Of a stretch of 64,000 nucleotides of DNA, positions 35,578-43,991 are shown piece after piece. This DNA is from Kitasatospora sp. NBC_00458 (GTDB lineage Bacteria > Actinomycetota > Actinomycetes > Streptomycetales > Streptomycetaceae): assembly GCF_036013975.1 (NCBI RefSeq), contig NZ_CP107904.1:2790001-2854000 (forward strand), given 5' to 3'. Numbering within the stretch: position 1 is the first letter of the stretch; every line of letters begins with the position of its first letter. A model generated the notes under the pieces. That model ran no database searches. It saw nothing but the letters and a program-made list of their open reading frames with translations, and was not told the origin of the DNA. Position numbers and translations under genes: made by a program.

Positions 35578-36417
35578 TCAGCGGAATTCCGCCGCGTTGG
35601 CCCGGGCCCATTCGCGGAACGTCCGCCCGGGCCGCCCGGTCAGCTCCCGGAATGTCGGCAGCACCTCCGGCCTGGTGGTCAGGTAGCGCTTCTGCACCGG
35701 AATGTAGATGTCGATGAAACCCGGCGGCAGACTGGGCCCGAGGACCGCCGGCGCCTCCTCCTCGCTCAGCTCCTCGAACCGGATCTCCCGCCCCGACTCC
35801 TCCGCCAGGACCTCCACCTGCTCCCGGACGGTGATCACCTCCGGGCCGGTCAGCGTGTACACCCGCCCCTCGTGACCGGGCTCGCGCAGCGCCGCCGCGG
35901 CCACCTCGGCGAGGTCCCGCGGGTCCAGCAGCGGGGCCGCCAGCCCGGGGAAGAGCGCCCGCACCACGCCGTCCCGGCGGACCGCACCGGCCCAGCGCAG
36001 CGCGTTCGACGCCAGCCCGCCCGGCCGCAGGAACGTCCAGGGCACGCCCAGCCCGGCGACCAGCTCCTCGCCGCGCAGGTGCTTGGCGTAGAGCGGGTTC
36101 TCGAAGCCGACGAACTCCTGGTCGGAGACCGCCTTGGAGGAGAGCAGCACCACCCGCTCCAGCCCGGCGCCGCGGGCGGCCTCGGCGAAACCCGCGCCGC
36201 CGTCCTCCGCCAGCAGCAGGAAGACCCGGCCGACCCCCGCCAGCGCCGGGGCGACCGCCGCCGGATCGCGCAGGTCCCCGGCCACCACCTCCACCCCCTC
36301 GGGCCACCGGGCGGCGCCCGGGTCCCGGACCAGGACCCGGACCGGCTCACCCGCCGCCCGCAGCGCCGCCACCACCTCGCGCCCGGCCTTGCCGGCCGCG
36401 CCCGTCACCAGGATCAC
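35578..36417 (-). CDS. NmrA-like NAD(P)H-binding oxidoreductase
   Basis: A 279-aa atypical short-chain reductase. Glycine motif V-T-G-A-A-G-K-A-G-R at the start, the R-D-P-G-A-A-R-W-P-E-G-V cofactor strand, V-V-L-L-S-S-K-A-V, and P-W-T-F-L-R-P-G-G-L as in QOR2/NmrA quinone reductases. It could reduce a quinone intermediate or sense NADP redox state. Only 11 bp after the terminator and convergent with the GST-like gene; likely part of the cluster. Confidence 0.85.
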   Translation of the reverse strand: MILVTGAAGKAGREVVAALRAAGEPVRVLVRDPGAARWPEGVEVVAGDLRDPAAVAPALAGVGRVFLLLAEDGGAGFAEAARGAGLERVVLLSSKAVSDQEFVGFENPLYAKHLRGEELVAGLGVPWTFLRPGGLASNALRWAGAVRRDGVVRALFPGLAAPLLDPRDLAEVAAAALREPGHEGRVYTLTGPEVITVREQVEVLAEESGREIRFEELSEEEAPAVLGPSLPPGFIDIYIPVQKRYLTTRPEVLPTFRELTGRPGRTFREWARANAAEFR

Positions 36418-36577
36418 CTCGGACCACCTCTCGGTAGAAGAACGACAACAGGACAGTGGGGCGCACCCGCCCCGGACCGGACCGGCGGCACCGGGACGCC
36501 CCTCGGGCCGACCCGTTCCACGCCGACCCGTTCCACGCCGGCCCGGTGGACACCGGCTCCCGCCGCACCGGCCCCCG

Positions 36578-37420
36578 TCACGCCGACCTCGCCGCTTCGA
36601 CCGCCAGGTCGAGCGAGAGCAGGTCGCTGCCGCCCCGGTGCACGTCCAGCAGCGGATCGGCGCGCAGCACGGCCTCGTACAGCCGCTGGAGCCGGACGGA
36701 CGGGTCCAGCCCCAGCTCGCGCCGGAGCACCGAACGCAGCCGCTGGAAGACGGTCAGCGCGTCGGTGGAGCGCCCCGAGCGGTACAGCGCCACCATCAGC
36801 TGGGCGTGCACGTTCTCGTGCGCCGGGTAGCGGGCGGCGGTGCTGGCCAGCTCACTGAGCAGCCGGTGGTGCCGGCCGAGCCGCAGCTCGGCCTCGACCC
36901 GGCGCTCCCAGACGCCGAGCCGGGCCTCCTCCAGGCCGCGCGCGTGCACCTCCAGCGACGGGCCGAGCTGGACGTCGACCAGGACGTCCCCGCGCCAGAC
37001 CTCCAGCGCCTGGCCGAACAGTTCGGCCGCCCGGTGGTCCTGGCCGCGGTCCTGCGCCCGCTGGCCCTCGCGGACCAGCAGGCCGAACCGGACCACGTCC
37101 ACGTCGTCCGGGCAGACCTCCAGCTCGTAGCCGTAGTCGTGGGTCTTGAGGATCTGCCGGGCGGCGGCCAGCGAGCCGACGCCGGGCAGGGCACTGAGCG
37201 CCTTCCGGATGTGCAGGACATAGGTCTGCAGGGTCGACCCGGCCGTCGCCGGCGGATCGCTGTGCCAGAGCTCCTCGATGCAGGCCGCGGCGGAGGTCAC
37301 CCGGTTCGCGTTCAGGATCAGCAGCGCCAGCAGCTGTTTCGGCTTGGGTGCGGAGGGCAGATAACTCCGCCCCGCCGCGTCCAGGGACAGCGGCCCCAGA
37401 ACCCCGAACTCCATGCTCAT
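36578..37420 (-). CDS. SARP-family pathway activator (AfsR/ActII-ORF4 type)
   Basis: A 280-aa regulator. Residues 1-95 form the OmpR-like winged helix (F-G-V-L-G-P-L, K-P-K-Q-L-L-A-L-L-I-L-N-A, then I-E-E-L-W, then T-L-Q-T-Y-V-L-H-I-R-K-A-L). Residues about 100-245 are the bacterial transcriptional activator (BTAD) helical repeat (D-V-V-R-F-G-L-L-V, G-R-S-T-D-A-L-T-V-F-Q-R-L-R-S-V-L-R-R-E-L-G-L-D-P). It should bind the 11-bp-phased TCCAG repeats found in six cluster promoters. ATG 37420 with GGAAGGGAG upstream; an internal ATG at 37414 is possible. Confidence 0.95.
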   Translation of the reverse strand: MSMEFGVLGPLSLDAAGRSYLPSAPKPKQLLALLILNANRVTSAAACIEELWHSDPPATAGSTLQTYVLHIRKALSALPGVGSLAAARQILKTHDYGYELEVCPDDVDVVRFGLLVREGQRAQDRGQDHRAAELFGQALEVWRGDVLVDVQLGPSLEVHARGLEEARLGVWERRVEAELRLGRHHRLLSELASTAARYPAHENVHAQLMVALYRSGRSTDALTVFQRLRSVLRRELGLDPSVRLQRLYEAVLRADPLLDVHRGGSDLLSLDLAVEAARSA

Positions 37421-37526
37421 CGATACCCGACTCCCTTCCGATTCGACTGAATGCGTTGATTCGACAGTTGGCGGAGCCCGAAATCTGATGTTATCCGGGG
37501 CAACTGTAGCCCCGGTCAAAGCTTCA

Positions 37527-37550
37527 GGTCCAGTACGAATTTCCTGGACC
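37527..37550. promoter_or_regulatory. Dyad in the SARP / ketoreductase divergent region
   Basis: A 7-bp inverted repeat GGTCCAG (37527-37533) / CTGGACC (37544-37550) with an A/T-rich 10-nt spacer lies 107 bp upstream of the SARP start. Its TCCAG half resembles the cluster's SARP units, but the spacing (16 bp) is off the 11-bp register, so it may be an operator for another regulator or an autoregulatory site. Confidence 0.4.
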
Positions 37551-37654
37551 GGGTGCGCGAATTGGTCGATCCCGACCGGTGGGGGGAAGCGGCTTTGCAC
37601 GGGTTCGCGGGGCGAAACAAATCCGCAAGAATTCCCGGGGAAACCCACCAGGAT

Positions 37655-37686
37655 TCCAGCGGTCCTCCACCGGGGGCGGACACCGT
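37655..37686 (+). promoter_or_regulatory. SARP-type repeats and promoter of the second ketoreductase gene
   Basis: TCCAG (37655) and TCCAC (37666) are 11 bp apart, and CACCGT (-10-like, 37681-37686) lies 15 bp after the second unit, the same geometry as the other cluster promoters. The weakest of the six. Confidence 0.5.
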
Positions 37687-37783
37687 GGAGCACGACGGAC
37701 GGACGGCACGCCCGTCCCGCACCTCCCGCACCTCTCGCACCCGTCCCGCACCGTCCCGCACCCACGACGAACGGAGGACCCCC

Positions 37784-38512
37784 GTGAGCGAACAGCCCGT
37801 GGCCCTGGTGACCGGCTCCTCGACGGGCATCGGCGCGGCCGTCGCCCGCCGGCTCGCCGAGACCGGACACCGCGTGGTGGTCAACTCGGCCCGCTCGGTC
37901 GAGGCCGGCGAGGAACTGGCCAAGAGCCTGCCGGACGCCCACTACGTCCGCGCCGACATCGCCGACGAGCAGCAGGCCCGCGCCCTGGTCGAGGAGGCCG
38001 TCGCGCACTACGGCCGGCTCGACGTACTGGTCAACAACGCCGGAACCACCCGGATCATCCCGCACGACGACCTCGCCGCCGCCACCCCCGAGGTGTGGCG
38101 CGAGATCCTCGACGTCAACCTGATCGGCACCTGGCAGGTGACCGTGGCCGCCGTCCCGCACCTGCGCGCCACCGGCGCCGGATCCGTCGTCAACATCACC
38201 TCGATCGCCGGCTCCCGCCCGGCCGGCAGCTCCATCCCCTACGCGGTGAGCAAGGCCGGGCTGGAGCACCTCACCCGGCTGCTCGCCGCCACCCTCGGCC
38301 CGGAGGTCCGGGTCAACGCGGTGGCCCCGGGCCTGATCGACACCGAGTGGACGTCGGCCCTCACCGTGCCGCGCGAACAGGTCCCGCTGATCGCCCCGCT
38401 GCGCCGGCTCGGCACCGCCGAGGACGTCGCCGCGACCGTGCTCGGACTGGTCGGCGCCCCGTACACGACGGGCACCGTCCTGCTCGCCGACGGCGGCGTG
38501 CACCTGCGCTGA
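37784..38512 (+). CDS. SDR-family ketoreductase (FabG-like, second copy)
   Basis: A 242-aa short-chain dehydrogenase with T-G-S-S-T-G-I-G, N-N-A-G, catalytic Ser in I-T-S-I-A-G-S and Y-A-V-S-K. It is closer to general FabG-like enzymes than to ActIII: the cofactor region reads V-V-V-N-S-A-R and the ActIII ending is absent. It could reduce a second carbonyl or act late. GTG start with GGAGG upstream. Followed by an aromatase/cyclase on the same strand, 199 bp away. Confidence 0.9.
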   Translation: MSEQPVALVTGSSTGIGAAVARRLAETGHRVVVNSARSVEAGEELAKSLPDAHYVRADIADEQQARALVEEAVAHYGRLDVLVNNAGTTRIIPHDDLAAATPEVWREILDVNLIGTWQVTVAAVPHLRATGAGSVVNITSIAGSRPAGSSIPYAVSKAGLEHLTRLLAATLGPEVRVNAVAPGLIDTEWTSALTVPREQVPLIAPLRRLGTAEDVAATVLGLVGAPYTTGTVLLADGGVHLR

Positions 38513-38711
38513 CGGCCCGTCCGCCCGCACCGGCGCCCTCCCCCGCCGGTGCCCCGCCGCCGCGCCCCGTACCCGAGCCCCGCCCTTGAGTCCCGCCCCG
38601 CGAGACCTCCGAGCCCCGCAAGCCCCGCGAGATCCGCGACGCCCCGCGACGCCCCGCCGAGCCCCGGACGGCGCCCGGCCCCGACCCCGACCCGAGCAGG
38701 GAGAAGACCCC

Positions 38712-39674
38712 GTGACCGACCCCGTCGTCCGCACCGCCCGGCACAGCGTCGACATCGCCGCCGACCCCCGGCTGGTCCACCGGCTGCTCGCCGAGGCCAC
38801 CGACTGGCCCGAGCTGTTCCCGCCCACCGTGCACGTCGAGCGCACCGCCCTCGACCCGCACCGCGAACTGCTGGCGATCTGGGCGCTGGCCGGCCAGGAG
38901 GTCAAGAGCTGGACCTCCGAGCGGACCATCGACCCGGACCGGCTCACGATCGACTTCGTCCGGCGCCTGAGCACGCCGCCGGTCGCCGCGATGAGCGGCC
39001 GGTGGGAGATCACCGGGCGGCCGGACGGCGGTGCCCGCGTGGTGCTCGACCACCGGTTCAGCGCGGTCGACGACGACCCCGAGCAGCTCGACTGGATCGA
39101 GGAGGCCACCGACCGCAACAGCGCCTCCGAACTCGCCGCGCTGCGCGGGATCGCCGAGGGGCACGCCCGGCACGCCGACCTGCGGCGGGAGTTCACCGAC
39201 TCGGTGCTGATCCGGGCCACCCCGGAGGAGGTCTACGGGTACCTCGACCGCGCCGACCTCTGGCCCGCCCGGCTGCCGCACGTGGCCCGGGTCGAACTGA
39301 CCGAGGAGCGCCCCGGCGAGCAGGTGCTGGAGATGGACAGCCGCTCCCCCAACGGCTCCGTCCACACCACCCGCTCGGTCCGGATCGGACGTCCGCCCGC
39401 GCTGCTCGCCTACAAGCAGACCGTGCTGCCCGCCGCCTTCACCGTGCACACCGGCAGCTGGACGCTGACCGCCGAGCCCGGCCCCGGTCCGGTCGTCACC
39501 CGCGCCACCGCCCGCCACACCGTGGTGCTCCACCCCGCCGAGGCGCTCGCGCTGCCCGGCGTCTCCTCCCTGGACGAGGCCCACGCGGTGGTCCGCCGGG
39601 CACTCGGCGGCAACAGCCTGACCACGCTGAACGCCGCCAAGGACCACCTGGAGCGGGCCACCGCCGCGCACTGA
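38712..39674 (+). CDS. Didomain aromatase/cyclase (second copy)
   Basis: A 320-aa protein with two well-kept START-like domains: H-S-V-D-I-A-A-D-P-R-L-V-H-R-L-L-A-E-A, W-P-E-L-F-P-P-T-V-H-V-E-R, then R-W-E-I-T; and in the second half D-S-V-L-I-R-A-T-P-E-E-V-Y-G-Y-L and V-L-H-P-A-E-A-L-A. This is the standard layout of ActVII-type didomain enzymes for reducing aromatic PKSs, so it probably forms the first ring; the divergent copy at 26.4 kb may act on a later ring. GTG start; the preceding gap is a GCCCCGCGA-type repeat with no gene. Confidence 0.93.
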   Translation: MTDPVVRTARHSVDIAADPRLVHRLLAEATDWPELFPPTVHVERTALDPHRELLAIWALAGQEVKSWTSERTIDPDRLTIDFVRRLSTPPVAAMSGRWEITGRPDGGARVVLDHRFSAVDDDPEQLDWIEEATDRNSASELAALRGIAEGHARHADLRREFTDSVLIRATPEEVYGYLDRADLWPARLPHVARVELTEERPGEQVLEMDSRSPNGSVHTTRSVRIGRPPALLAYKQTVLPAAFTVHTGSWTLTAEPGPGPVVTRATARHTVVLHPAEALALPGVSSLDEAHAVVRRALGGNSLTTLNAAKDHLERATAAH

Positions 39675-39830
39675 CCCCGCGGCACCCCGAACTTCCCACG
39701 CCTCCGGCCGTCATCCATGCCGCCCCGGCCGGGGGCGTGGGAATACCCCCCAGTGCACGGACGCACCTCCGGGCCCGTCCGACACCGGCCCGGAACCCGT
39801 CCGGCACCGCCCCGGACGTCCGGCACCGAG

Positions 39831-39870
39831 AAGGCCCCCTGAACAGCGGACGCGCAGCTCAGGGGGCCTT
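39831..39870. terminator. Terminator at the right end of the cluster (possibly the original rnpB terminator)
   Basis: A perfect 12-bp stem (AAGGCCCCCTGA at 39831-39842 / complement at 39859-39870) with a 16-nt loop. It ends the aromatase/cyclase transcript. Because it lies just beyond the displaced rnpB 3'-end copy, it may once have terminated rnpB before the island inserted. Confidence 0.75.
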
Positions 39871-39883
39871 CCGAACGGCCGGG

Positions 39884-39913
39884 GGCGGAAGAGTCGGCCT
39901 GTACGCCGGGTTC
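39884..39913 (+). repeat. Left 30-bp att-like repeat (displaced rnpB 3' end)
   Basis: Identical over 30 bp to 51365-51394, the 3' end of rnpB including the 3' strand of helix P1. Its last two bases form part of the methylase stop codon, so the island's first gene begins right at the junction. Confidence 0.9.
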
Positions 39914-41129
39914 AGACAGAGGGCCGGTCGCACGCCGACAAGTACTCGTCGATCGCCTTACCGATCGCGGCGCCCAGCCCGACCGGAACCGCGTTGCCGA
40001 TCTGGCGGGCGATCTGGATCTTCGACCCGTGCCACTTGAAGTCCGGCGGGAAGCCCTGGATCAGGGCGGCCTCAAGGTGGGTGATCGGCCGATCCGCCGT
40101 CGGGTGCAGATAGCGACCCTTCTCCGGCTTGTAGAACTCCGTCCGGATGGTCACCGAGGGCCGGTCGGCGTGCAGGCGCCCCATCACGTCGCCCGAGCCG
40201 TTGTTGTGGCGGTCCCAGCTCACGGTCGAGAGCGGGACCACCTCACCCTCGATGAGCGCCGTCTTGTGGCGCAGGTCCTTTCGATTGCCGCCCTTCGGGA
40301 TCGCCGCGTAGCGGGCCAGCGAAAGCGGTCGGGGTGTGCGGCCGATGTGGAGCTCGGTGGTCCTGTAAGGCCCTGGGACGCCTTCCCCCGTCTCCCGACC
40401 GTCGGGCAGGTCGAGCCCGTCGACGGTCTTCGGGACCAGGTCGAAGACGTCCTCCTGCACCGTGCGCCACAGCGGCCGCCCGGTGAGGTCCTGCGTGCGG
40501 GCGTGGGTCGGCTCGGGGTGCCGAAGCGGGCGGCGACTGGGGTGGCGCGCGATGACGTCCTTGCGGGTGCCGATCACGATCGCCCGCCGCCGGGCCTGCG
40601 GCACCCCGTAGTCCGCCGCGTTGAGTACCGCGGGAACGATCAGGTAGTCGCCGAGCCGGTCGTCGTCCAGGGCGCTTTGCAGGTCCGCGAACTGCGGCGA
40701 GCGCATGAAGCGGTCGACGTTTTCGATGATGAAGATCTTCGGACGGATCTGTTGGACGACCCGCACGTACTCCTTCCAGAGGAGGTTGCGCGGATCGTCG
40801 GGATCCTCCTTGCCGAGGCCCGAGAAGCCCTGGCACGGGGGGCCGCCGACGATCACGTCGGCCTTCCCGGCCTCCTCCGGCGGCTGCCAGCCCGTGATGT
40901 CCACATTGGCCACGTGCCCACCGAAGTTGGCGGCGTAGGTCGCTGCGGCGGCCTCGTCGAACTCCACCGCCGCGATGCTGCGGAACGGGCTACGGTCCGC
41001 GCCCGCCGGCCGGTACGACCTGGTCAGGCCGGCGGTGAAGCCCCCGGCTCCGGAGAACAGGTCCACCACGGTCAGCTCCCTCGGGGAGCCGTCCTCGTGC
41101 TGGATGGGATCAGAGTCGCGGATGGGCAT
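39912..41129 (-). CDS. DNA (cytosine-5) methyltransferase, active type
   Basis: A 405-aa C5-methylase. All key motifs are present: I (V-V-D-L-F-S-G-A-G-G-F), IV with the catalytic Cys (G-G-P-P-C-Q-G-F-S), VI (I-I-E-N-V-D), VIII (Q-A-R-R-R) and X (R-Q-I-G-N-A-V-P). The variable target-recognition region lies between about 210 and 330. It would mark host DNA at the island's own target site. Last gene of the minus-strand defence operon, 82 bp after the DUF6339 fusion; its stop codon touches the att repeat. Confidence 0.96.
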   Translation of the reverse strand: MPIRDSDPIQHEDGSPRELTVVDLFSGAGGFTAGLTRSYRPAGADRSPFRSIAAVEFDEAAAATYAANFGGHVANVDITGWQPPEEAGKADVIVGGPPCQGFSGLGKEDPDDPRNLLWKEYVRVVQQIRPKIFIIENVDRFMRSPQFADLQSALDDDRLGDYLIVPAVLNAADYGVPQARRRAIVIGTRKDVIARHPSRRPLRHPEPTHARTQDLTGRPLWRTVQEDVFDLVPKTVDGLDLPDGRETGEGVPGPYRTTELHIGRTPRPLSLARYAAIPKGGNRKDLRHKTALIEGEVVPLSTVSWDRHNNGSGDVMGRLHADRPSVTIRTEFYKPEKGRYLHPTADRPITHLEAALIQGFPPDFKWHGSKIQIARQIGNAVPVGLGAAIGKAIDEYLSACDRPSV

Positions 41130-41211
41130 GGTGTCGCAGTCTACTTGGTGATCAAGGCGGACGGATCCGCCGAGCGGATGTGGTGGTGTCAACAGGCCCC
41201 GTCCCACGTCC

Positions 41212-43086
41212 TCACCTCACGCCCTCAAGAACGTTCAGCAGGCTCCGCCCCAGCGCGCGGGCCATGACCGGCGGAACGGCCTGACTGATCTGGCGGTACA
41301 CGGAGGTCTTCAGCCCCTGGACCTTCCAGTCGGACGGGAGACCCTGTAGGAGGGCGACCTGCTCCAACGTGAGACGCAGCAGCCCCTGATTGGGCGGGGC
41401 GTCGTGGTCCAGCACGAAGTCCGGTCCGGGTGGCCCGTCCCCGAGGCTCCCGCCGTACACACCGAGGCGGGCCCACATGGCCTTGGTGCGGGACGGACCC
41501 AGGTCCGCCCCGCCGCGCCCGGTGGCGCCGCCCACGATCAGCGGGGCCGGAACACCCGCCTGAGCTGCCCACTCCTCGGCGTGCGGCCATCCCCCCGAGG
41601 CCATCGACGGCAGCAGGGTCTCGCCGAGGGTCGGACGCCGCCCCTCAAGCGGGCCCGGCCACGAGAAGCGCTTCATGTCCGCGGCGGACATGGCCGCCGC
41701 GAAGACGTGCACCCTGTTCTGCGGGACGTTGAAGTGGACGGCCTGGAGCTCACCCCAGTCGAGCTCGAAGCCGAACTCCTCGACCAGTTCGAGGAGCATG
41801 GACCTGGCATCCTCGAACTTCGGCTTCTCCTTGAAGTCCGGGATGTTCTCCAGCACCAGAATCCGGGGCCGAACGGCCCGCGCCAGCCGTAGGGCTCCCT
41901 CCAGCGCGTCCCTGGGGTCACTGGTGGCGCGCTGCCGCCCCGCCGAAGTGTAGGGGGACCGCGGAAGTCCGCAGACCAGGAGGTCGGCGCCGGTCCCGAG
42001 CACCGGATCGCCCGGGTCGACGGACGCCAGATCGCCCGTCATCACCCGCCACGCGGGGCGATTGATCCGAAGCGTGTCGCAGCTGTCCTTGTCGATCTCC
42101 ACCGCTGCGGCGATGTCGAAGCCCGCCTGCTCCAGTCCAAGGGCCAGGCCGCCCACCCCGGCGCACAGGTCTATGGCCGTGGGCCGTCGCCCGTCCGACG
42201 AGGCCGCGTCGGACGACGCCGCGACCGCCGGTCCGCCCGCAGCCGGCCGCGGCCCGGGGACCGTCGCCGGGACGACGGGGGCGTCGCGCCGGCCCGCGCC
42301 TTCCGCCACGCCGGTGGTCGCCCGCAACGACTCGGCGACCAGGGCCCTCAACTCGTCGTCCAGGTCCTCCTCACCGAGCGCGTCGAACGAGACGAAGGCC
42401 CTGAGCCGAAGGATCCGCTTGAGGAAGTCGCGAAAGACCGTCCGGTCGGCGACCTCCTCCTCCTCGGGGATGTCGAACTCCTGCCAGACGCGGAGAATGC
42501 CGCAGACCAGGTGCGCGCTGGCCCCAATGGAGGTACGTCTGGCGAAAACCTGGTCGAACGCCTCTTCCCCCAGCACCGCGAGAGCGTCGAAGAGGTCCTC
42601 CCGGTCCAGCCTCTCGCCGCCGACAAGGTGCGCCCGCCACCAGAGGCGCCCGAACACGTGGCGGGTGATGTCGCGGCCGGTGACCCGTCGGGGGTTGAAG
42701 CCGGGGAAGCGCCACGCCGCGACGTCGGGCATGACCACCAGCGACAGAAAGGCCCACAGTTGTGGGGAGAGGGCCTCGGCCGGCATGATGCCGGCCTCCT
42801 GGTAGAGGATCTGCGCCACGTCCATGTCGAAGCGCGCCGCGTCCCGACGGCTCGGCGGCCTGCTCGACGCCTGCGGGTACCCGTTCTCGGTGGCCTTGGC
42901 CACGATCGCGGATCGAAGCACCGCCAACCGGTCGGCGGGCAGCCGGCTTCCGCCGGTCGCCGCGTAGTACATGGAGGGGTGGGCGACGGCCGCCCGGCCG
43001 GCCAGCGCCTCGGGTGTCTCCCCGAGGTGTTCCGCATACAGCTCGTCGATCGCCGACGGCAGCAGCTGCGGCATGAGAAAGACCAT
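41212..43086 (-). CDS. DUF6339 domain fused to a catalytically dead C5-cytosine methyltransferase
   Basis: A 624-aa fusion. Residues 1-255 match the DUF6339 pattern (M-V-F-L-M-P-Q-L-L-P, Y-Y-A-A-T-G-G-S-R-L, R-F-D-M-D-V-A, L-W-A-F-L-S-L-V-V-M-P-D-V). After a low-complexity linker, residues 303-624 are a C5-methylase fold: motif I (A-I-D-L-C-A-G-V-G-G-L), VI (V-L-E-N-I-P), X (R-Q-I-S-Q-A-V-P-P). The catalytic motif P-P-C-Q is L-P-R-S, with Arg376 in place of Cys, and motif VIII is Q-N-R-V-H. It should bind but not methylate DNA. Start shares a base with the previous stop. Confidence 0.88.
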   Translation of the reverse strand: MVFLMPQLLPSAIDELYAEHLGETPEALAGRAAVAHPSMYYAATGGSRLPADRLAVLRSAIVAKATENGYPQASSRPPSRRDAARFDMDVAQILYQEAGIMPAEALSPQLWAFLSLVVMPDVAAWRFPGFNPRRVTGRDITRHVFGRLWWRAHLVGGERLDREDLFDALAVLGEEAFDQVFARRTSIGASAHLVCGILRVWQEFDIPEEEEVADRTVFRDFLKRILRLRAFVSFDALGEEDLDDELRALVAESLRATTGVAEGAGRRDAPVVPATVPGPRPAAGGPAVAASSDAASSDGRRPTAIDLCAGVGGLALGLEQAGFDIAAAVEIDKDSCDTLRINRPAWRVMTGDLASVDPGDPVLGTGADLLVCGLPRSPYTSAGRQRATSDPRDALEGALRLARAVRPRILVLENIPDFKEKPKFEDARSMLLELVEEFGFELDWGELQAVHFNVPQNRVHVFAAAMSAADMKRFSWPGPLEGRRPTLGETLLPSMASGGWPHAEEWAAQAGVPAPLIVGGATGRGGADLGPSRTKAMWARLGVYGGSLGDGPPGPDFVLDHDAPPNQGLLRLTLEQVALLQGLPSDWKVQGLKTSVYRQISQAVPPVMARALGRSLLNVLEGVR

Positions 43087-43991
43087 CAGGAATCCTTTGC
43101 GAACAGCCCGACGGCGCCCTGAACGCGGGCGGAGAAGAGCGACGGCTCGCTCTCGTGGAGCCGACGGAGTCCGTCCAACGAGGTGTCGGGGAAGCGGGTG
43201 CGCACGATCCCGAGCAGGAGGTGCCCCAGGGTCTCCGGCTCGTACTGCGAGTCGTCACGCAGCTCCGGGTTGCGGACCGCGTGCTCGATCAGCAACCGGA
43301 CCACGTCCGCCTGCACGGCGGCGTGGATCAGGCGGTCCGAGGCCGACGGCTGGCCGGCGCGCTGCATGGCCTCAAGGACCGGCGGGACCCTGCTGTTCAC
43401 CAGAAGGACCATCGCCCCCATGGCGGCGGCCGCAGGATCCGGCCCCACAGACAGGTACCACGGCGCGTCGGCCGGATACCCCTGCGCCTCGAAGTCGACA
43501 ACCGTCATCGGGAACTGGGAGTCGTCGCCCTGTAGACGGACCTGTGCCTCGTCGCACCACAGCACCGAGCCCGCGCGGCGCGCGGTGAGCGGGGCGGCGT
43601 CCGGGACCCTCGCCGCGAGCACGAGCTGGGTGTCGAGCGTCAGAACGCCACCGCTGTCACGGCCCCGCACGGTGAAGGCGATCGGAACGGTCAGAGCGCC
43701 ATGCGCGGGAAGCGGGACGTGCTCGGCCCGTACCCGCAGGCCCGAACCCGAGGAGCTCCAGACGACCGCCAGCGCCAGCCGCGCGTCCGCCGGAAGGCCT
43801 ACGGACTCCCGGACGGCGTCGACGTCAATGCGGACCTCGCGCTCCAACCGAAGGTCGAACTGGTAGTCCCAGCCCGGCACATAGGGCGGCAGCGGACCAC
43901 GCCCCTCCCCGTCCAGCCGAACCATCCACCCCTCGGCGCCGATGTCCCCCGCGCGCGGACGACGGTAGGGATGCACCTGACGGACGCTCAC
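43086..43991 (-). CDS. Unassigned component of the defence operon
   Basis: A 301-aa soluble protein that I do not recognise. The first about 170 residues look beta-rich (repeated short hydrophobic strands such as R-L-A-L-A-V-V-W-S-S-S-G-S-G-L-R-V and V-L-T-L-D-T-Q-L-V-L-A-A-R-V), the rest is helical (D-R-L-I-H-A-A-V-Q-A-D-V-V-R-L-L-I-E-H-A-V). No catalytic motif was seen. Both ends overlap neighbours: GTGA with the GHKL ATPase gene and one base with the DUF6339 fusion, so it is made in fixed ratio with them and may be a scaffold between ATPase and methylase-like subunit. Confidence 0.75.
   Translation of the reverse strand: MSVRQVHPYRRPRAGDIGAEGWMVRLDGEGRGPLPPYVPGWDYQFDLRLEREVRIDVDAVRESVGLPADARLALAVVWSSSGSGLRVRAEHVPLPAHGALTVPIAFTVRGRDSGGVLTLDTQLVLAARVPDAAPLTARRAGSVLWCDEAQVRLQGDDSQFPMTVVDFEAQGYPADAPWYLSVGPDPAAAAMGAMVLLVNSRVPPVLEAMQRAGQPSASDRLIHAAVQADVVRLLIEHAVRNPELRDDSQYEPETLGHLLLGIVRTRFPDTSLDGLRRLHESEPSLFSARVQGAVGLFAKDS

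Larger units (their letters stand above)
9921..39674. other. Type II aromatic polyketide biosynthetic gene cluster (extent)
   Basis: The minimal PKS (KS-alpha, CLF, ACP), two ketoreductases, two didomain aromatase/cyclases, a SnoaL-like and an MBL-fold protein, a starter-unit module (Ser-type KAS III-like plus acyltransferase plus valine dehydrogenase), four oxidative enzymes, exporters, an ABC importer and a SARP activator all lie in this span. The left edge is set by the convergent TRASH-like gene, the right edge by the terminator and the rnpB-derived repeat at 39.83-39.91 kb. The overall make-up resembles clusters for alkyl-starter anthraquinone-like compounds (the rishirilide/mensacarcin group, from memory); the product is not deducible. 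Confidence 0.85.

Noticed and set aside
9921..39674. TTA (bldA-dependent) codons in the cluster
   Set aside because: The few TTA/TAA trinucleotides noticed by eye in or near coding regions (for example around 30166, 37362 and 16248) are out of frame; none was confirmed in frame, but the check was not exhaustive.
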